A stretch of 45,112 nt of DNA from JBBKXP01 sp038251315 (GCA_038251315.1 JBBSBK010000019.1:1-45112), one strand, 5' to 3'. Positions 24,061 through 31,945 are shown, counted from the stretch's first letter. Notes: a model not told the origin generated them from the sequence alone. A program made the numbers and translations.

Positions 24061-25284
24061 ATGCGAGTAGCTCCATTTTCCCTGCGCCCAACGCTCCGCT
24101 CTGGCCTGCTGGCCGGCTGCGCGGCATTTGCGCTTGCGGCCTGCGACGAGAACAACAACCTTGCGCTCGATACCGACCTGCGCGACTTGACGGGCCGGGG
24201 CCAAACGCTTGACACGACTGCGGCGGCCACGAACCTGCCCAACCGGCCGCGCCCGGACGACCGCGGAGTGATCTCCTATCCGACCTATCAGGTGGTCGCA
24301 GCACAGCGCGGCGATACCGTCAACGCCATTGCCGGAAGGCTGGGGTTAAGCGCCGATACATTGGCGCGCTACAACGGAATCCAGCCCGACGCACCGCTGC
24401 GCCGGGACGAGATCATCGCCCTGCCGGGGCGGGTCGCCGAACCTTCGCCCGCAACGGGCGCAGTCGGGACCGGTCCGATCAGGCCGGGGGCAGTCGACGT
24501 GACCACGCTGGCCGGGGCGGCGATCGACCGGGCCGGGCCGCAGGCGACCATTGCAACCGCGCCTCTGGCCCCGGCGCCCCGAACCGCCGCGCAGACCGGA
24601 GCCCAAACCGGATCCGAACCGATCCGCCATCAGGTCGGACGCGGCGAGACGGCCTATTCGGTCGCCCGCCTGTACAACGTACCGGTGCGCAACATTGCGG
24701 AATGGAACGGCCTTGGCCCCAACCTCGACGTCCGCGAAGGCCAGTATCTGCTGATCCCTGCCGCCGGGGCAACGGCGCCGGCCCGGACGGTCGAAACCGC
24801 GCCGGGGGTCGGCAGCCCGACGCCGACGCCGCCCAGCGCGACGCTACCGCTTCCGGCCGAAAACCCCAGCGTCCCGGTCGCCGCCCCTGCCCCCGCGCCG
24901 GCATTGCCCGCAACGCCGCCGGCGGCCGCATCCTCGGCACGGCTGGCCTACCCGGTGCAGGGCGCGATCATTCGCGCCTATGCCAAGGGGCGTAACGACG
25001 GCATCGACATCGGCGCGTCAGCGGGAACCGACGTCAAGGCCGCCGCTGCCGGAACCGTGGCGGCGATCACCACCAACACCAATGGGGCGCAGATCGTCGT
25101 GATCCGCCATGATGGCGGGCTGCTGACCGTCTATGTGAACCTGACCAACCTGACCGTGGCCAAGGATGCCAGCGTGTCGCGTGGCCAGACCATCGGCAAG
25201 GTCGCAGCGGGCGATCCAAGTTTCCTGCACTTCGAGGTGCGCCAAGGCGTCGACAGCGTCGATCCGGCGCGGTTCCTGCCGTAA
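24061..25284 (+). CDS. nlpD: NlpD-like LysM/M23 lipoprotein, probable amidase activator
   Basis: NlpD-type proteins activate cell-wall amidases for daughter-cell separation. The 407-aa product has a lipoprotein signal with lipobox LAAC (Cys28). The next residue is Asp, an inner-membrane retention signal in E. coli whose meaning here is unsure. Two LysM domains follow (about 78-128, QRGDTVNAIAGRLGL, and 190-240, GRGETAYSVARLYNVPV), then a Pro/Ala linker and an M23 domain (about 298-407). The M23 ligands are degenerate: the His of HxxxD is Asn (NDGIDIGA), and HxH is reduced to FLHFEVR. It is therefore likely inactive as a peptidase, as in NlpD and EnvC. The upstream GTG at 24058 is an alternative start. 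Confidence 0.93.
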   Translation: MRVAPFSLRPTLRSGLLAGCAAFALAACDENNNLALDTDLRDLTGRGQTLDTTAAATNLPNRPRPDDRGVISYPTYQVVAAQRGDTVNAIAGRLGLSADTLARYNGIQPDAPLRRDEIIALPGRVAEPSPATGAVGTGPIRPGAVDVTTLAGAAIDRAGPQATIATAPLAPAPRTAAQTGAQTGSEPIRHQVGRGETAYSVARLYNVPVRNIAEWNGLGPNLDVREGQYLLIPAAGATAPARTVETAPGVGSPTPTPPSATLPLPAENPSVPVAAPAPAPALPATPPAAASSARLAYPVQGAIIRAYAKGRNDGIDIGASAGTDVKAAAAGTVAAITTNTNGAQIVVIRHDGGLLTVYVNLTNLTVAKDASVSRGQTIGKVAAGDPSFLHFEVRQGVDSVDPARFLP

Positions 25285-25297
25285 GCTGAAAGGTAGA

Positions 25298-25354
25298 GGG
25301 GGCGCTGCCCCCGCCCGTTCCGGGCCTCCCGGGATATTTTTGGCCCAAAGAAGG
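25298..25354 (+). repeat. Dispersed palindromic repeat, copy 2 (compound form)
   Basis: GGGGGCGCTGCCCCCGCC, a short hairpin, is followed by CCGGGCCTCCCGGGATATTT and TGGCCCAAAGAAG. The second part matches copies 1 and 3. It lies between the convergent nlpD and DUF815 genes. The hairpin followed by ATATTTTT could end nlpD transcription. Confidence 0.7.
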
Positions 25355-25430
25355 GTTAAGAGGCGTTTCAGCCCAGCGATACGCCCGTCCGCCCAGCCAG
25401 ATCGGTGACGTATTGCCAGGCGACCCGGCC

Positions 25431-26210
25431 TTACCGCGACCCGCGCGTGGCTTGCCATTCCACCGCCTCGGCGCGCAGTTCGGCATCCGCAATCAGGATC
25501 CCGAAAGCGTCGCAATAGCCGCGGATCATCGCCAGGAACTGATCCTGATCGCAGGGATGGAATCCTAGCCAGAGACCGAAACGATCCGACAGCGAGACCT
25601 TTTCCTCGACCGCCTCGGCAGGACTGATCGCGGTCGAGCGTTCGTTTTCGATCATATCGCGCGGCATCAGATGGCGACGGTTGGAAGTGGCATACAGAAC
25701 GACATTGTCGGGCCGCCCTTCGACCCCGCCATCCAGCACCGCCTTGAGCGACTTGTAATGCGCGTCATCGTGACCGAACGACAGGTCGTCGCAGAACAGG
25801 ATGAACCGATGTGGTGCGTGGCGTAGCAGCGTCAGGCAGCGGCCAATGGTCGGCAAGTCCTCGCGCTGCACTTCGACGATCTTCAAGTCCCCATGTTCTG
25901 CGTTGAGTGCGCCGTGAACCGCCTTGACGAGGCTCGATTTTCCCATTCCCCGCGCACCCCAGAGAAGGGCATTGTTGGCGGGCAAGCCACGCGCGAATTG
26001 TTCCGTGTTGGCGATCAGTGTATCGCGCGCCCGGTCGATCCCGACCAACAGGGCGACATCGACGCGGTTGACCCGCGCCACCGGAATCAGCCGGTCGGGG
26101 TCGGGATGCCACACGAAGGCACTGGCGGCGCGGAAATCCGGCGCGAAGGCTGCCGCGGGGGCCAGCCGTTCCAGCGCATCGGCGATCCGGCTCAGCGCGT
26201 CATCGGTCAC
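25431..26210 (-). CDS. DUF815 family AAA ATPase, C-terminus cut by an in-frame stop
   Basis: The 259-aa protein belongs to the DUF815 group of AAA ATPases. Walker A is LLWGARGMGKSSLVKA, Walker B is FILFCDDLSFGHDD, and the sensor region is VLYATSNRRHLMPRDM. DRFGLWLGFHPCDQDQFLAM is the C-terminal hallmark. The frame ends after ATRGSR at a TAA (25431-25433). Without that stop it continues 20 codons (GRVAWQYVTDLAGRTG and more) to a TGA at 25368, and the family as I recall it reads GSRSGRVAWQ here. A TCA-to-TAA change would explain it. The GTG start overlaps the tatC stop (GTGA), so it is translated with tatC. Its substrate is unknown. Losing the last 21 residues may or may not abolish function. 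Confidence 0.88.
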   Translation of the reverse strand: MTDDALSRIADALERLAPAAAFAPDFRAASAFVWHPDPDRLIPVARVNRVDVALLVGIDRARDTLIANTEQFARGLPANNALLWGARGMGKSSLVKAVHGALNAEHGDLKIVEVQREDLPTIGRCLTLLRHAPHRFILFCDDLSFGHDDAHYKSLKAVLDGGVEGRPDNVVLYATSNRRHLMPRDMIENERSTAISPAEAVEEKVSLSDRFGLWLGFHPCDQDQFLAMIRGYCDAFGILIADAELRAEAVEWQATRGSR

Positions 26211-27112
26211 GCTTTGCCCTCGTCTCCGTCATCGTCCTCGGGGGGAATGTCGAACAGGCTCTCGCCTTCACCGATTGTGCCATCGGCGCGGGCGCGGGCA
26301 TCCTTGCGCCGCTCGACTGCGACGACCAGATGGATCGAAATTTCATAAAGCGCATAAACGACCGTGAACAGGATCAGCTGGGTCGTCACATCCGGCGGGG
26401 TAACGATCGCGGCGACGATCAGGATCCCGACGACCGCGTATTTGCGCATATGCCGCAGGCCCCGCGACGACGCCAGACCCGCCATCCCGAGCAGTGTCAG
26501 CAGTACGGGCAATTGAAAGCAGAGCCCGAAGGCAACGATCATTTTCAGTGTGATATCAAGGCTTTCGTTGACCTTGCCCATGAAAACGATATCGATTCCG
26601 CTGTCACGCAGCGGAACCCCGTTCTGCCCCTGCAAGACCGCGGCGACGAATGACGGCAGATCGGCAAAGCCCAGGAAAAATGCCATTGCCATCGGGATCA
26701 CGACGTACTGCGCGAAGGCTGCCCCAAGCAGGAACAGCGCGGGCGACGCTATCAGAAATGGCAGGAATGCCGACTTTTCGTTGCGATAAAGCCCCGGCGC
26801 CACAAAACGCCAGAGTTGGTAGGAAATCACCGGAAAGGCGAGGATCAGACCGCCGACCATCGAAATGCTGATAAGGGTAAAAAAGTATTCCTGCGGCGCG
26901 GTGTATTGCATGATCGGGTTGGGGTTGCCCAAGGCGCGCATCGTCTTTTCGATCGGGCCGAGCAGGAAATCCAGCAGGATCGACCCAAAGCTGAAACAGA
27001 TCACCATCCCGACCACAAAAGCCAGTGCCGAGCGGATCAGCCTGGTGCGCAGTTCGGCCAGATGCTCGATCAACGGGGCGGCGCTGTCTTCGATGTCGTC
27101 GGAGGCGCTCAT
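26207..27112 (-). CDS. tatC: Sec-independent protein translocase TatC
   Basis: TatC is the six-helix receptor for twin-arginine signal peptides. The 301-aa protein has PLIEHLAELRTRLIRSALAF at the N-terminus, conserved in TatC, then LLDFLLGPIEKTMRALG, FFTLISISMVGGLILAFPVI, and FGLCFQLPVLLTLLGMAGL. A charged C-terminal tail (about 265-301) extends beyond the usual end. The ATG overlaps the tatB stop by four bases, and its stop overlaps the GTG of the DUF815 gene. Confidence 0.97.
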   Translation of the reverse strand: MSASDDIEDSAAPLIEHLAELRTRLIRSALAFVVGMVICFSFGSILLDFLLGPIEKTMRALGNPNPIMQYTAPQEYFFTLISISMVGGLILAFPVISYQLWRFVAPGLYRNEKSAFLPFLIASPALFLLGAAFAQYVVIPMAMAFFLGFADLPSFVAAVLQGQNGVPLRDSGIDIVFMGKVNESLDITLKMIVAFGLCFQLPVLLTLLGMAGLASSRGLRHMRKYAVVGILIVAAIVTPPDVTTQLILFTVVYALYEISIHLVVAVERRKDARARADGTIGEGESLFDIPPEDDDGDEGKA

Positions 27113-27702
27113 TCCTTGGCCTTGGCAGTCGGCTTGGAAGAGGCCTTGGGTTTCGGCGCAGGCTTGGCGCGAGGCTTCGCCCCGCCTTTCGGCGCTGCCT
27201 TGGCGGTGGCTTTCGGCGCGGTCTTGGTGGCTTTCAGCGCGGCCTTGACCCGTGGCTTGGCGGCCGGTTTGGGCGCAGGCGGCACGAGGTCGGCGTCGGC
27301 GGCCATTTCGGCAGCGGTCGCCTCGGCGGCCTCGCGCGCAAGCCGTGCGGTCGCGGCGGCAGCGGTGGCGTTGCTGATCTTGTCCTTGGCAGCGGCGCGT
27401 TCCTTGGACAATGCCTCGGTCGCGCTGCCGGGTTTGAACGCTTTCATCCCCGTCGCATCCCGCAACTTGTCGATGCCGAATTTCTGCGGGTTCGCAGCTG
27501 CCTTGATCGTTTTGGAAATGTCGCGCACGCCGCTGTCGTCGGCTGCGGCTTCCATCGCGCGGGAAAATTCGCGGGCCATGACCCGCGCCTTGCCGGTGAA
27601 TTCACCGACCGTGCGGAACAGGTTGGGCAGGTCTTTGGGGCCGACGACGATCAACGCCACGACTCCGACCACGATCATTTCGCCGCCACCAAGTCCGAAC
27701 AT
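27109..27702 (-). CDS. tatB: Sec-independent protein translocase TatB
   Basis: TatB works with TatC to bind Tat substrates. The 197-aa protein starts with the typical helix MFGLGGGEMIVVGVVALIVV followed by GPKDLPNLFRTVGEFTGKAR and an amphipathic helix. The last 75 residues are a Lys/Ala/Pro-rich tail (AKPRVKAALKATKTAPKATA), longer and more basic than in E. coli TatB but usual for alphaproteobacteria. The gene lies 24 bases after tatA. Confidence 0.95.
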   Translation of the reverse strand: MFGLGGGEMIVVGVVALIVVGPKDLPNLFRTVGEFTGKARVMAREFSRAMEAAADDSGVRDISKTIKAAANPQKFGIDKLRDATGMKAFKPGSATEALSKERAAAKDKISNATAAAATARLAREAAEATAAEMAADADLVPPAPKPAAKPRVKAALKATKTAPKATAKAAPKGGAKPRAKPAPKPKASSKPTAKAKE

Positions 27703-27726
27703 GTCCGCGCCCCGCCGTTCGTCCGA

Positions 27727-27936
27727 TCAGACCTTGTCGGTTTCCTTGTCGGGGGAGATGTCCTTGGCGGCCATCGAATCCTCGAGCTCCTTGCTGCTGT
27801 CGTCGACACCGCGCTTGAAGGCGGTGATGCCCTTGCCGACCTCGCCCATCAGCGACGAGATCTTGCCGCGCCCGAAAAGCACCAGAACCACGACCGCAAT
27901 CAGCAGCAGGCCCGGCAGACCAATGTTGTTGAGCAT
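27727..27936 (-). CDS. tatA: Sec-independent protein translocase TatA
   Basis: TatA forms the translocation element of the Tat system. I place the start at the ATG at 27936, which has GGAG 7 bases upstream. The ATG six bases earlier (27942) is too close to that site. The 69-aa product has the hydrophobic helix IGLPGLLLIAVVVLVLFGRG and the conserved FGRGKISSLMGEVGKGITAF amphipathic helix, then a short acidic tail. It is the first gene of tatABC-DUF815. The promoter lies in the 190-base spacer shared with the divergent regulator. Confidence 0.95.
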   Translation of the reverse strand: MLNNIGLPGLLLIAVVVLVLFGRGKISSLMGEVGKGITAFKRGVDDSSKELEDSMAAKDISPDKETDKV

Positions 27937-28078
27937 GTTCATTCTCCATCATGGGGGCCAGATTGGCCACTTGCACCATCTTGCCCCCGACATAGGGCCT
28001 GACCGGGGGCGCGAAAAGCCTAAAACGGTGTGGTAAACCCCTTTTGCGCAAGGGTTTGCCCAGTTTCGTGTCACATAC

Positions 28079-28103
28079 TTGTCAACTGACAGAATATTGA
28101 CAA
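28079..28103. promoter_or_regulatory. Inverted repeat, probable regulator operator
   Basis: TTGTCAA (28079-28085) and TTGACAA (28097-28103) form a perfect inverted repeat with an 11-base spacer. The left arm also belongs to TGTCA-AC-TGACA (28080-28091). It lies 25 bases before the start of the YafY-type regulator and between it and the tat operon, so it could be an autoregulatory site that also affects tatA. Confidence 0.55.
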
Positions 28104-28127
28104 AACTGGCAGCCACAGGAGCCCCAG

Positions 28128-28778
28128 ATGCGCCGTGCCGACCGACTCATGCGATTGATCCAAGCCCTGCGCGACGGGCAGTTGCACAAGGCCGCCGATC
28201 TGGCAGCGGCACTGAACGTGTCGCTGCGCACGGTTTACCGCGATATGGATGTGCTGGCCGCGTCCGGCGTCCCGGTGACCGGCGAGCGCGGCATCGGCTA
28301 CCGCGTCACTGCCGCGATCACCCTGCCCCCGCTGAACCTGACCATGACCGAGGTCGAGGCGCTGCACATCGGCCTGATGGCCGTGGGCAAGGGCGCCGAC
28401 CCGGAACTGTCCGCCGCTGCCCGCACCCTGTCGGCCAAACTGGACGCGGTGATGCCCGAGGATCGCGCCCATACCCCCGCCGGATACGGTTTCGCGATCT
28501 ATCCATTTGCCGATGCGGCACGGGGCTTTCAATATCTGCCGACGATCCGGCAGGCGCTGCGCTCTCGTCAGAAACTGGCAATGACGGTCGATGGCACGGT
28601 GCGCACGGTGCGCCCGCTGAAACTGGATTACTGGGGGCGGCTGTGGACCTGCGTCGTGTGGTGCGAAACGGCGGCGGGGTTTGCGGACATCAGGGTCGAC
28701 CAGATCACCGAATTGCGACTACTGCCGGGGTTGTTCGTTGACGAGGTGGGCAAGCGGTTGCGCGATTACGCCCCCTGA
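28128..28778 (+). CDS. YafY/DeoR-type HTH and WYL-domain transcription regulator
   Basis: The 216-aa protein has an N-terminal winged helix (about 1-60: MRRADRLMRLIQALRDGQ, KAADLAAALNVSLRTVYRDM) and a C-terminal ligand-sensing WYL domain (about 130-216) with VRTVRPLKLDYWGRLWTCVV. The wing is VPVTGERGIGYRV. Such regulators often control a neighbouring gene and themselves. An inverted repeat sits just upstream. The ligand is unknown. Its 3' end overlaps the 3' end of the convergent ABC ATPase gene by 13 bases. Confidence 0.92.
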   Translation: MRRADRLMRLIQALRDGQLHKAADLAAALNVSLRTVYRDMDVLAASGVPVTGERGIGYRVTAAITLPPLNLTMTEVEALHIGLMAVGKGADPELSAAARTLSAKLDAVMPEDRAHTPAGYGFAIYPFADAARGFQYLPTIRQALRSRQKLAMTVDGTVRTVRPLKLDYWGRLWTCVVWCETAAGFADIRVDQITELRLLPGLFVDEVGKRLRDYAP

Positions 28779-29854
28779 ACCGCAGGAAACACGAAACATT
28801 TGTCGCGTCGGATCATCAGCCACAGCGGCGTGCCGGGTTTGGGCAGAAAGACCGATGGCACGGCGGCGCGCAAGATGCAGCCATCGAAATCCATCCGGAA
28901 TTCGACGATGCTTTCCGATCCCATGAACCGCGCACGGCTGACGACGCCGCGGGCCGGGGTGCCTTCGGTGGCGGTGGGGTTGGGGCCGCGCCCGTCGCGG
29001 TCAAAATCGATTTTCAGGTGCTGCGGGCGGATCACGATATCGACCGAGGCCCCGTTGGCAAAGCCGGGGGCAAGAAATTGCCCGAAGGCCGTATCGATCA
29101 GCGCCCCCTGCACCTGTCCGGTGATAACGTCGATGTCGCTGAAGAACGCCGCCGCTGCGCGGTCGCACGGGGCATTGTAGATGTTATACGGGGCACCGCG
29201 CTGCACGATCCGCCCGTCGCGCATCAGGGCAATCTCGTCGGCCATGCGCATCGCTTCGCCGGGTTCGTGGGTGACCAACAAGACGGCGGTGCCTTCATCC
29301 TTAAGAACCGCAAGGGTTTCATCGCGGATATCGTCGCGCAGGCGATCGTCGAGGCCGGAAAACGGCTCGTCCATCAACAGGATGCGCGGACGCGGGGCAA
29401 GGGCGCGGGCCAGTGCCACCCGCTGCTGTTCGCCGCCCGACAGTTGGTGCGGATAATCGTTGATGTGGCGGGTCATGTTGACCTTGGCCAGCAGGTCGCG
29501 GACCCGTCCGGCTGTGTCGGCCCGGGCCCCGGTAAGCCCGAACGCGACATTTGCGGCGACGGTCAGGTGGGGGAACAGGGCGAAATCCTGAAACATCAGG
29601 CCGATGCCCCGCTTTTCGGGGGGCAGGTCGCGGGTGGCGTCGCTGATGATCTGCCCATCGACCCGGATCGTGCCGCTGTCCTGCGTTTCGACGCCAGCAA
29701 TCATCCGCAGCGTCGTCGATTTGCCGCAACCCGATGGCCCCAGCAGGCAGGTCACCTGCCCCGGCATCACTGACAACGACACGTCGTCGACCACGCGACG
29801 GCCCGCGTATGTGCGTGTCAAATGGCTGATTTCAAGGCGCGGGGCGTCGGGCAA
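28766..29854 (-). CDS. Orphan FbpC-type ABC transporter ATPase
   Basis: The 362-aa ATPase has Walker A LLGPSGCGKSTTLRM, a Q-loop in IGLMFQDFALFPHLTVAANV, the signature HQLSGGEQQRVALARALAP, Walker B ILLMDEPFSGLDDRL and VTHEPGEAMRMADE. A C-terminal TOBE-like region (about 235-362) follows. These fit the iron(III)/sulfate/spermidine import group, with FbpC (iron) closest by wording. No periplasmic binding protein or permease is adjacent, so its transporter is elsewhere. It begins with a TTG at 29854 that follows AGGCGAA. An inverted repeat lies just upstream at 29865. Confidence 0.87.
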   Translation of the reverse strand: MPDAPRLEISHLTRTYAGRRVVDDVSLSVMPGQVTCLLGPSGCGKSTTLRMIAGVETQDSGTIRVDGQIISDATRDLPPEKRGIGLMFQDFALFPHLTVAANVAFGLTGARADTAGRVRDLLAKVNMTRHINDYPHQLSGGEQQRVALARALAPRPRILLMDEPFSGLDDRLRDDIRDETLAVLKDEGTAVLLVTHEPGEAMRMADEIALMRDGRIVQRGAPYNIYNAPCDRAAAAFFSDIDVITGQVQGALIDTAFGQFLAPGFANGASVDIVIRPQHLKIDFDRDGRGPNPTATEGTPARGVVSRARFMGSESIVEFRMDFDGCILRAAVPSVFLPKPGTPLWLMIRRDKCFVFPAVQGA

Positions 29855-29864
29855 GCAATTCGCC

Positions 29865-29877
29865 TAGTGTTTTACTA
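29865..29877. promoter_or_regulatory. Inverted repeat upstream of the orphan ATPase gene
   Basis: TAGT-GTTTT-ACTA is a perfect 4-base-arm inverted repeat, and the flanks (CC on the left, AGG on the right) partly extend it. It lies 10 bases before the TTG start. It may be an operator. Its resemblance to iron-regulator sites is too weak to name one. Confidence 0.35.
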
Positions 29878-29926
29878 AGGTTTCAGCGCAGATAACAGCG
29901 GCACCCGACGCAGGCAAGGGCAGCGC

Positions 29927-30706
29927 CTAGATCGTGGCGTTTGTTGCCCCCCCGTCCAGCAGAATATTCTGGCCAACGATGAACCCGGCCTTTTCGCTGC
30001 ATAAAAACGCGCACATTGCGCCGAATTCGGCGGCGGTGCCATAGCGGCGGGCCGGAATCGCGGCTGTGCGTTGGGCCTTGGCCGCGTCCATGCTGATCCC
30101 TTGAGCCTTGGTCACACCGGTATCCAGTGCCGTGGCTCGGTCGGTGTCGTGAATGCCGGGCAACAGGTTGTTGATGTTCACCCCATGCGGTGCCACCTGC
30201 CGCGAGGTGCCGGCGACATAGCCGGTCAGGCCGGTGCGGGCGGCGTTGGACAGGCCAAGCGCCGGAATGGGCGCCTTGACCGACTGCGAGGTGATGTTGA
30301 CGACGCGGCCCCAGCCCCGGTCGATCATGCCGGGCAGCAGGGCTTTCATCAGGGCGATCGGGGTCAGCATGTTGGCATCGAGTGCCGTGATGAAATCGTC
30401 GCGAGTCCAATCGGTCCACATGCCGGGCGGCGGGCCACCTGCGTTGGTGACAAGGATGTCCACCGGGCCGGCAGCTTGCAGAACCTTTGTCCGCCCGTCC
30501 TCGGTCGTGATGTCGGCAGCGACGGTGACGACCTGCACGCCAAAGGCGGCGCGGATGTCGGCGGCGGCGGCCTCGAGCGCGTGGGCGCCGCGCGCGTTCA
30601 TCACCAGATCGACGCCAGCCTCGGCCAAGGCGGCGGCGCAGCCGCGCCCAAGACCCTTGCTGGATGCGCAGACCAACGCTCGTTTACCTTTGATTCCGAG
30701 ATCCAT
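29927..30706 (-). CDS. SDR-like protein of the divergent beta-ketoacyl reductase group
   Basis: The 259-aa protein starts at the ATG at 30706 with GGAGGGG 5 bases before it. It has a Rossmann start in which TGxxxGxG is replaced by CASSKGLGRG. LVTNAGGPPPG (NNAG variant) is near residue 90. NITSQSVKAPIPALGLSNAA holds the catalytic Ser, but the usual Tyr of YxxxK is Leu and Lys is missing (NAART). The end FLCSEKAGFIVGQNILLDGG is a classical SDR C-terminus. This matches a known divergent SDR subgroup described as lacking perfect cofactor and catalytic motifs. The substrate is unknown. It is divergent from the Hint gene. Confidence 0.88.
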   Translation of the reverse strand: MDLGIKGKRALVCASSKGLGRGCAAALAEAGVDLVMNARGAHALEAAAADIRAAFGVQVVTVAADITTEDGRTKVLQAAGPVDILVTNAGGPPPGMWTDWTRDDFITALDANMLTPIALMKALLPGMIDRGWGRVVNITSQSVKAPIPALGLSNAARTGLTGYVAGTSRQVAPHGVNINNLLPGIHDTDRATALDTGVTKAQGISMDAAKAQRTAAIPARRYGTAAEFGAMCAFLCSEKAGFIVGQNILLDGGATNATI

Positions 30707-30852
30707 GTGCGCCCCTCCGGCTATCGTCAAGGCGGGGTAACATACGCGCAAACCAGCAACAATCGGTTCCGCGGTATCGGATCGTTAACGACAAATCGAC
30801 GAAGCTCTGGTTTATCGACGTGCCAGACCTTTTTCGATGGTAGAGTGAGCTT

Positions 30853-31851
30853 ATGTCAGACCCAACCAACCTCGCCCCGATCCAGACGCTGCCAGTCTAT
30901 CCGGCAGACAATTTCGTCGTGACCGAAGGGGTGGCACGTGGCGACGGAATATCGTTTGCCGATGATCTGGTGATGGACGACATCTATCAACTGACGGCTG
31001 GTTCCGCGCGCGCGCGACTGGGGCTGATGGTCAACGTTGCCGCGCCGGGGTTTCTGGTGGCGGAAGGGTCGGAACTGGGGCAGATCGGCAACGCGGTTTA
31101 CCTTGATTGCTGCGTCACCCTCATGGCCCCGGACAGCGCCACCTTTGAGGCACTGGTACTGGTCGAGGTCGAAGCGGACAGCGCCGCCGCTGCTTACCTG
31201 CTGCCGCTGGCGACGCTTGTTCCCGACACGCCCTATCGGCTGGTGCGGCTCGACCGCGAGGTGGCCCCCGCGCGATTGGCGACGGTGGCCTGCGTGTCGT
31301 TCGCGCGCGGCACCCATATCACGCTGTCGTCGGGGGCACAGGTGCCCATCGAAGACCTGAACGTTGGGGACCGGGTACTGACCCGCGATGACGGGGCGCA
31401 GGCCGTCCGCTGGATTGGCCAGACGACGCTGCGGGCGACCGGCGCGTTTTCGCCGGTCATGATTCGCAAGGGCGCCTTGCACAACACCAACGATCTGCTG
31501 GTCAGTCCGGATCACCGCCTGTTCGTCTATCAGCGCGAGGATCGGCTGGGGGCGGGCCGGGCCGAGGTGCTGGTCAAAGTCCGGCATCTGGTCAACGGCG
31601 ACAGCGTTTCGGTGCAGGATGGCGGGTTCATCGACTATTTCCAGCTTTTGTTCGACGATCACCAGATCATCTATGCGGAAGGGATCGCGGCCGAATCCCT
31701 GCTGATCGACCCGCGCACCCGCGCCGCCCTGCCCGACGATGTGGGCCCGCGCGGACACGAACATCGCCGACATCAGGACTACGAAGTACACGAAAGCCTG
31801 CTGATGCGCCCCGATACGGTGGCCCTGCTGCGCCGCGCCTCGTCGGGGTAG
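30853..31851 (+). CDS. Hint-domain (Hint_2) protein
   Basis: The 332-aa protein has a roseobacter-type Hint (hedgehog/intein) domain at about 155-300. The pattern CVSFARGTHITLSSGAQVPI, EDLNVGDRVLTRDDGAQAVRW and LLVSPDHRLFVY is diagnostic. In inteins and hedgehogs a Cys starts this domain and a His in the later block aids cleavage. Here the Cys of ACVSFARGT and the His of SPDHRL are kept, so self-cleavage is conceivable. The N-terminal 150 residues are an unrecognised beta-rich region with no signal peptide. Related Hint_2 proteins are numerous in Rhodobacterales, and their role is not established. No toxin or secretion gene is adjacent. Confidence 0.87.
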   Translation: MSDPTNLAPIQTLPVYPADNFVVTEGVARGDGISFADDLVMDDIYQLTAGSARARLGLMVNVAAPGFLVAEGSELGQIGNAVYLDCCVTLMAPDSATFEALVLVEVEADSAAAAYLLPLATLVPDTPYRLVRLDREVAPARLATVACVSFARGTHITLSSGAQVPIEDLNVGDRVLTRDDGAQAVRWIGQTTLRATGAFSPVMIRKGALHNTNDLLVSPDHRLFVYQREDRLGAGRAEVLVKVRHLVNGDSVSVQDGGFIDYFQLLFDDHQIIYAEGIAAESLLIDPRTRAALPDDVGPRGHEHRRHQDYEVHESLLMRPDTVALLRRASSG

Positions 31852-31909
31852 CGTGGGTTGAAAGTGACCCAACGGACCCATATTCACGGCGGTATGCGTG
31901 ATATCTGTC

Positions 31910-31945
31910 GGAGCCTCCGGCGGGAGTATTTCGGGCCAAAAGAAG
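31910..31945 (+). repeat. Dispersed palindromic repeat, copy 3
   Basis: GGAGCCTCCGGCGGGAGTAT then TTCGGGCCAAAAGAAG lies between the Hint gene and prfC. Among the three copies this is the closest to the consensus I recall from many Rhodobacteraceae intergenic regions. The GGAGCC and CCTCCGGCGGGAG parts can pair as a hairpin. Confidence 0.7.
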
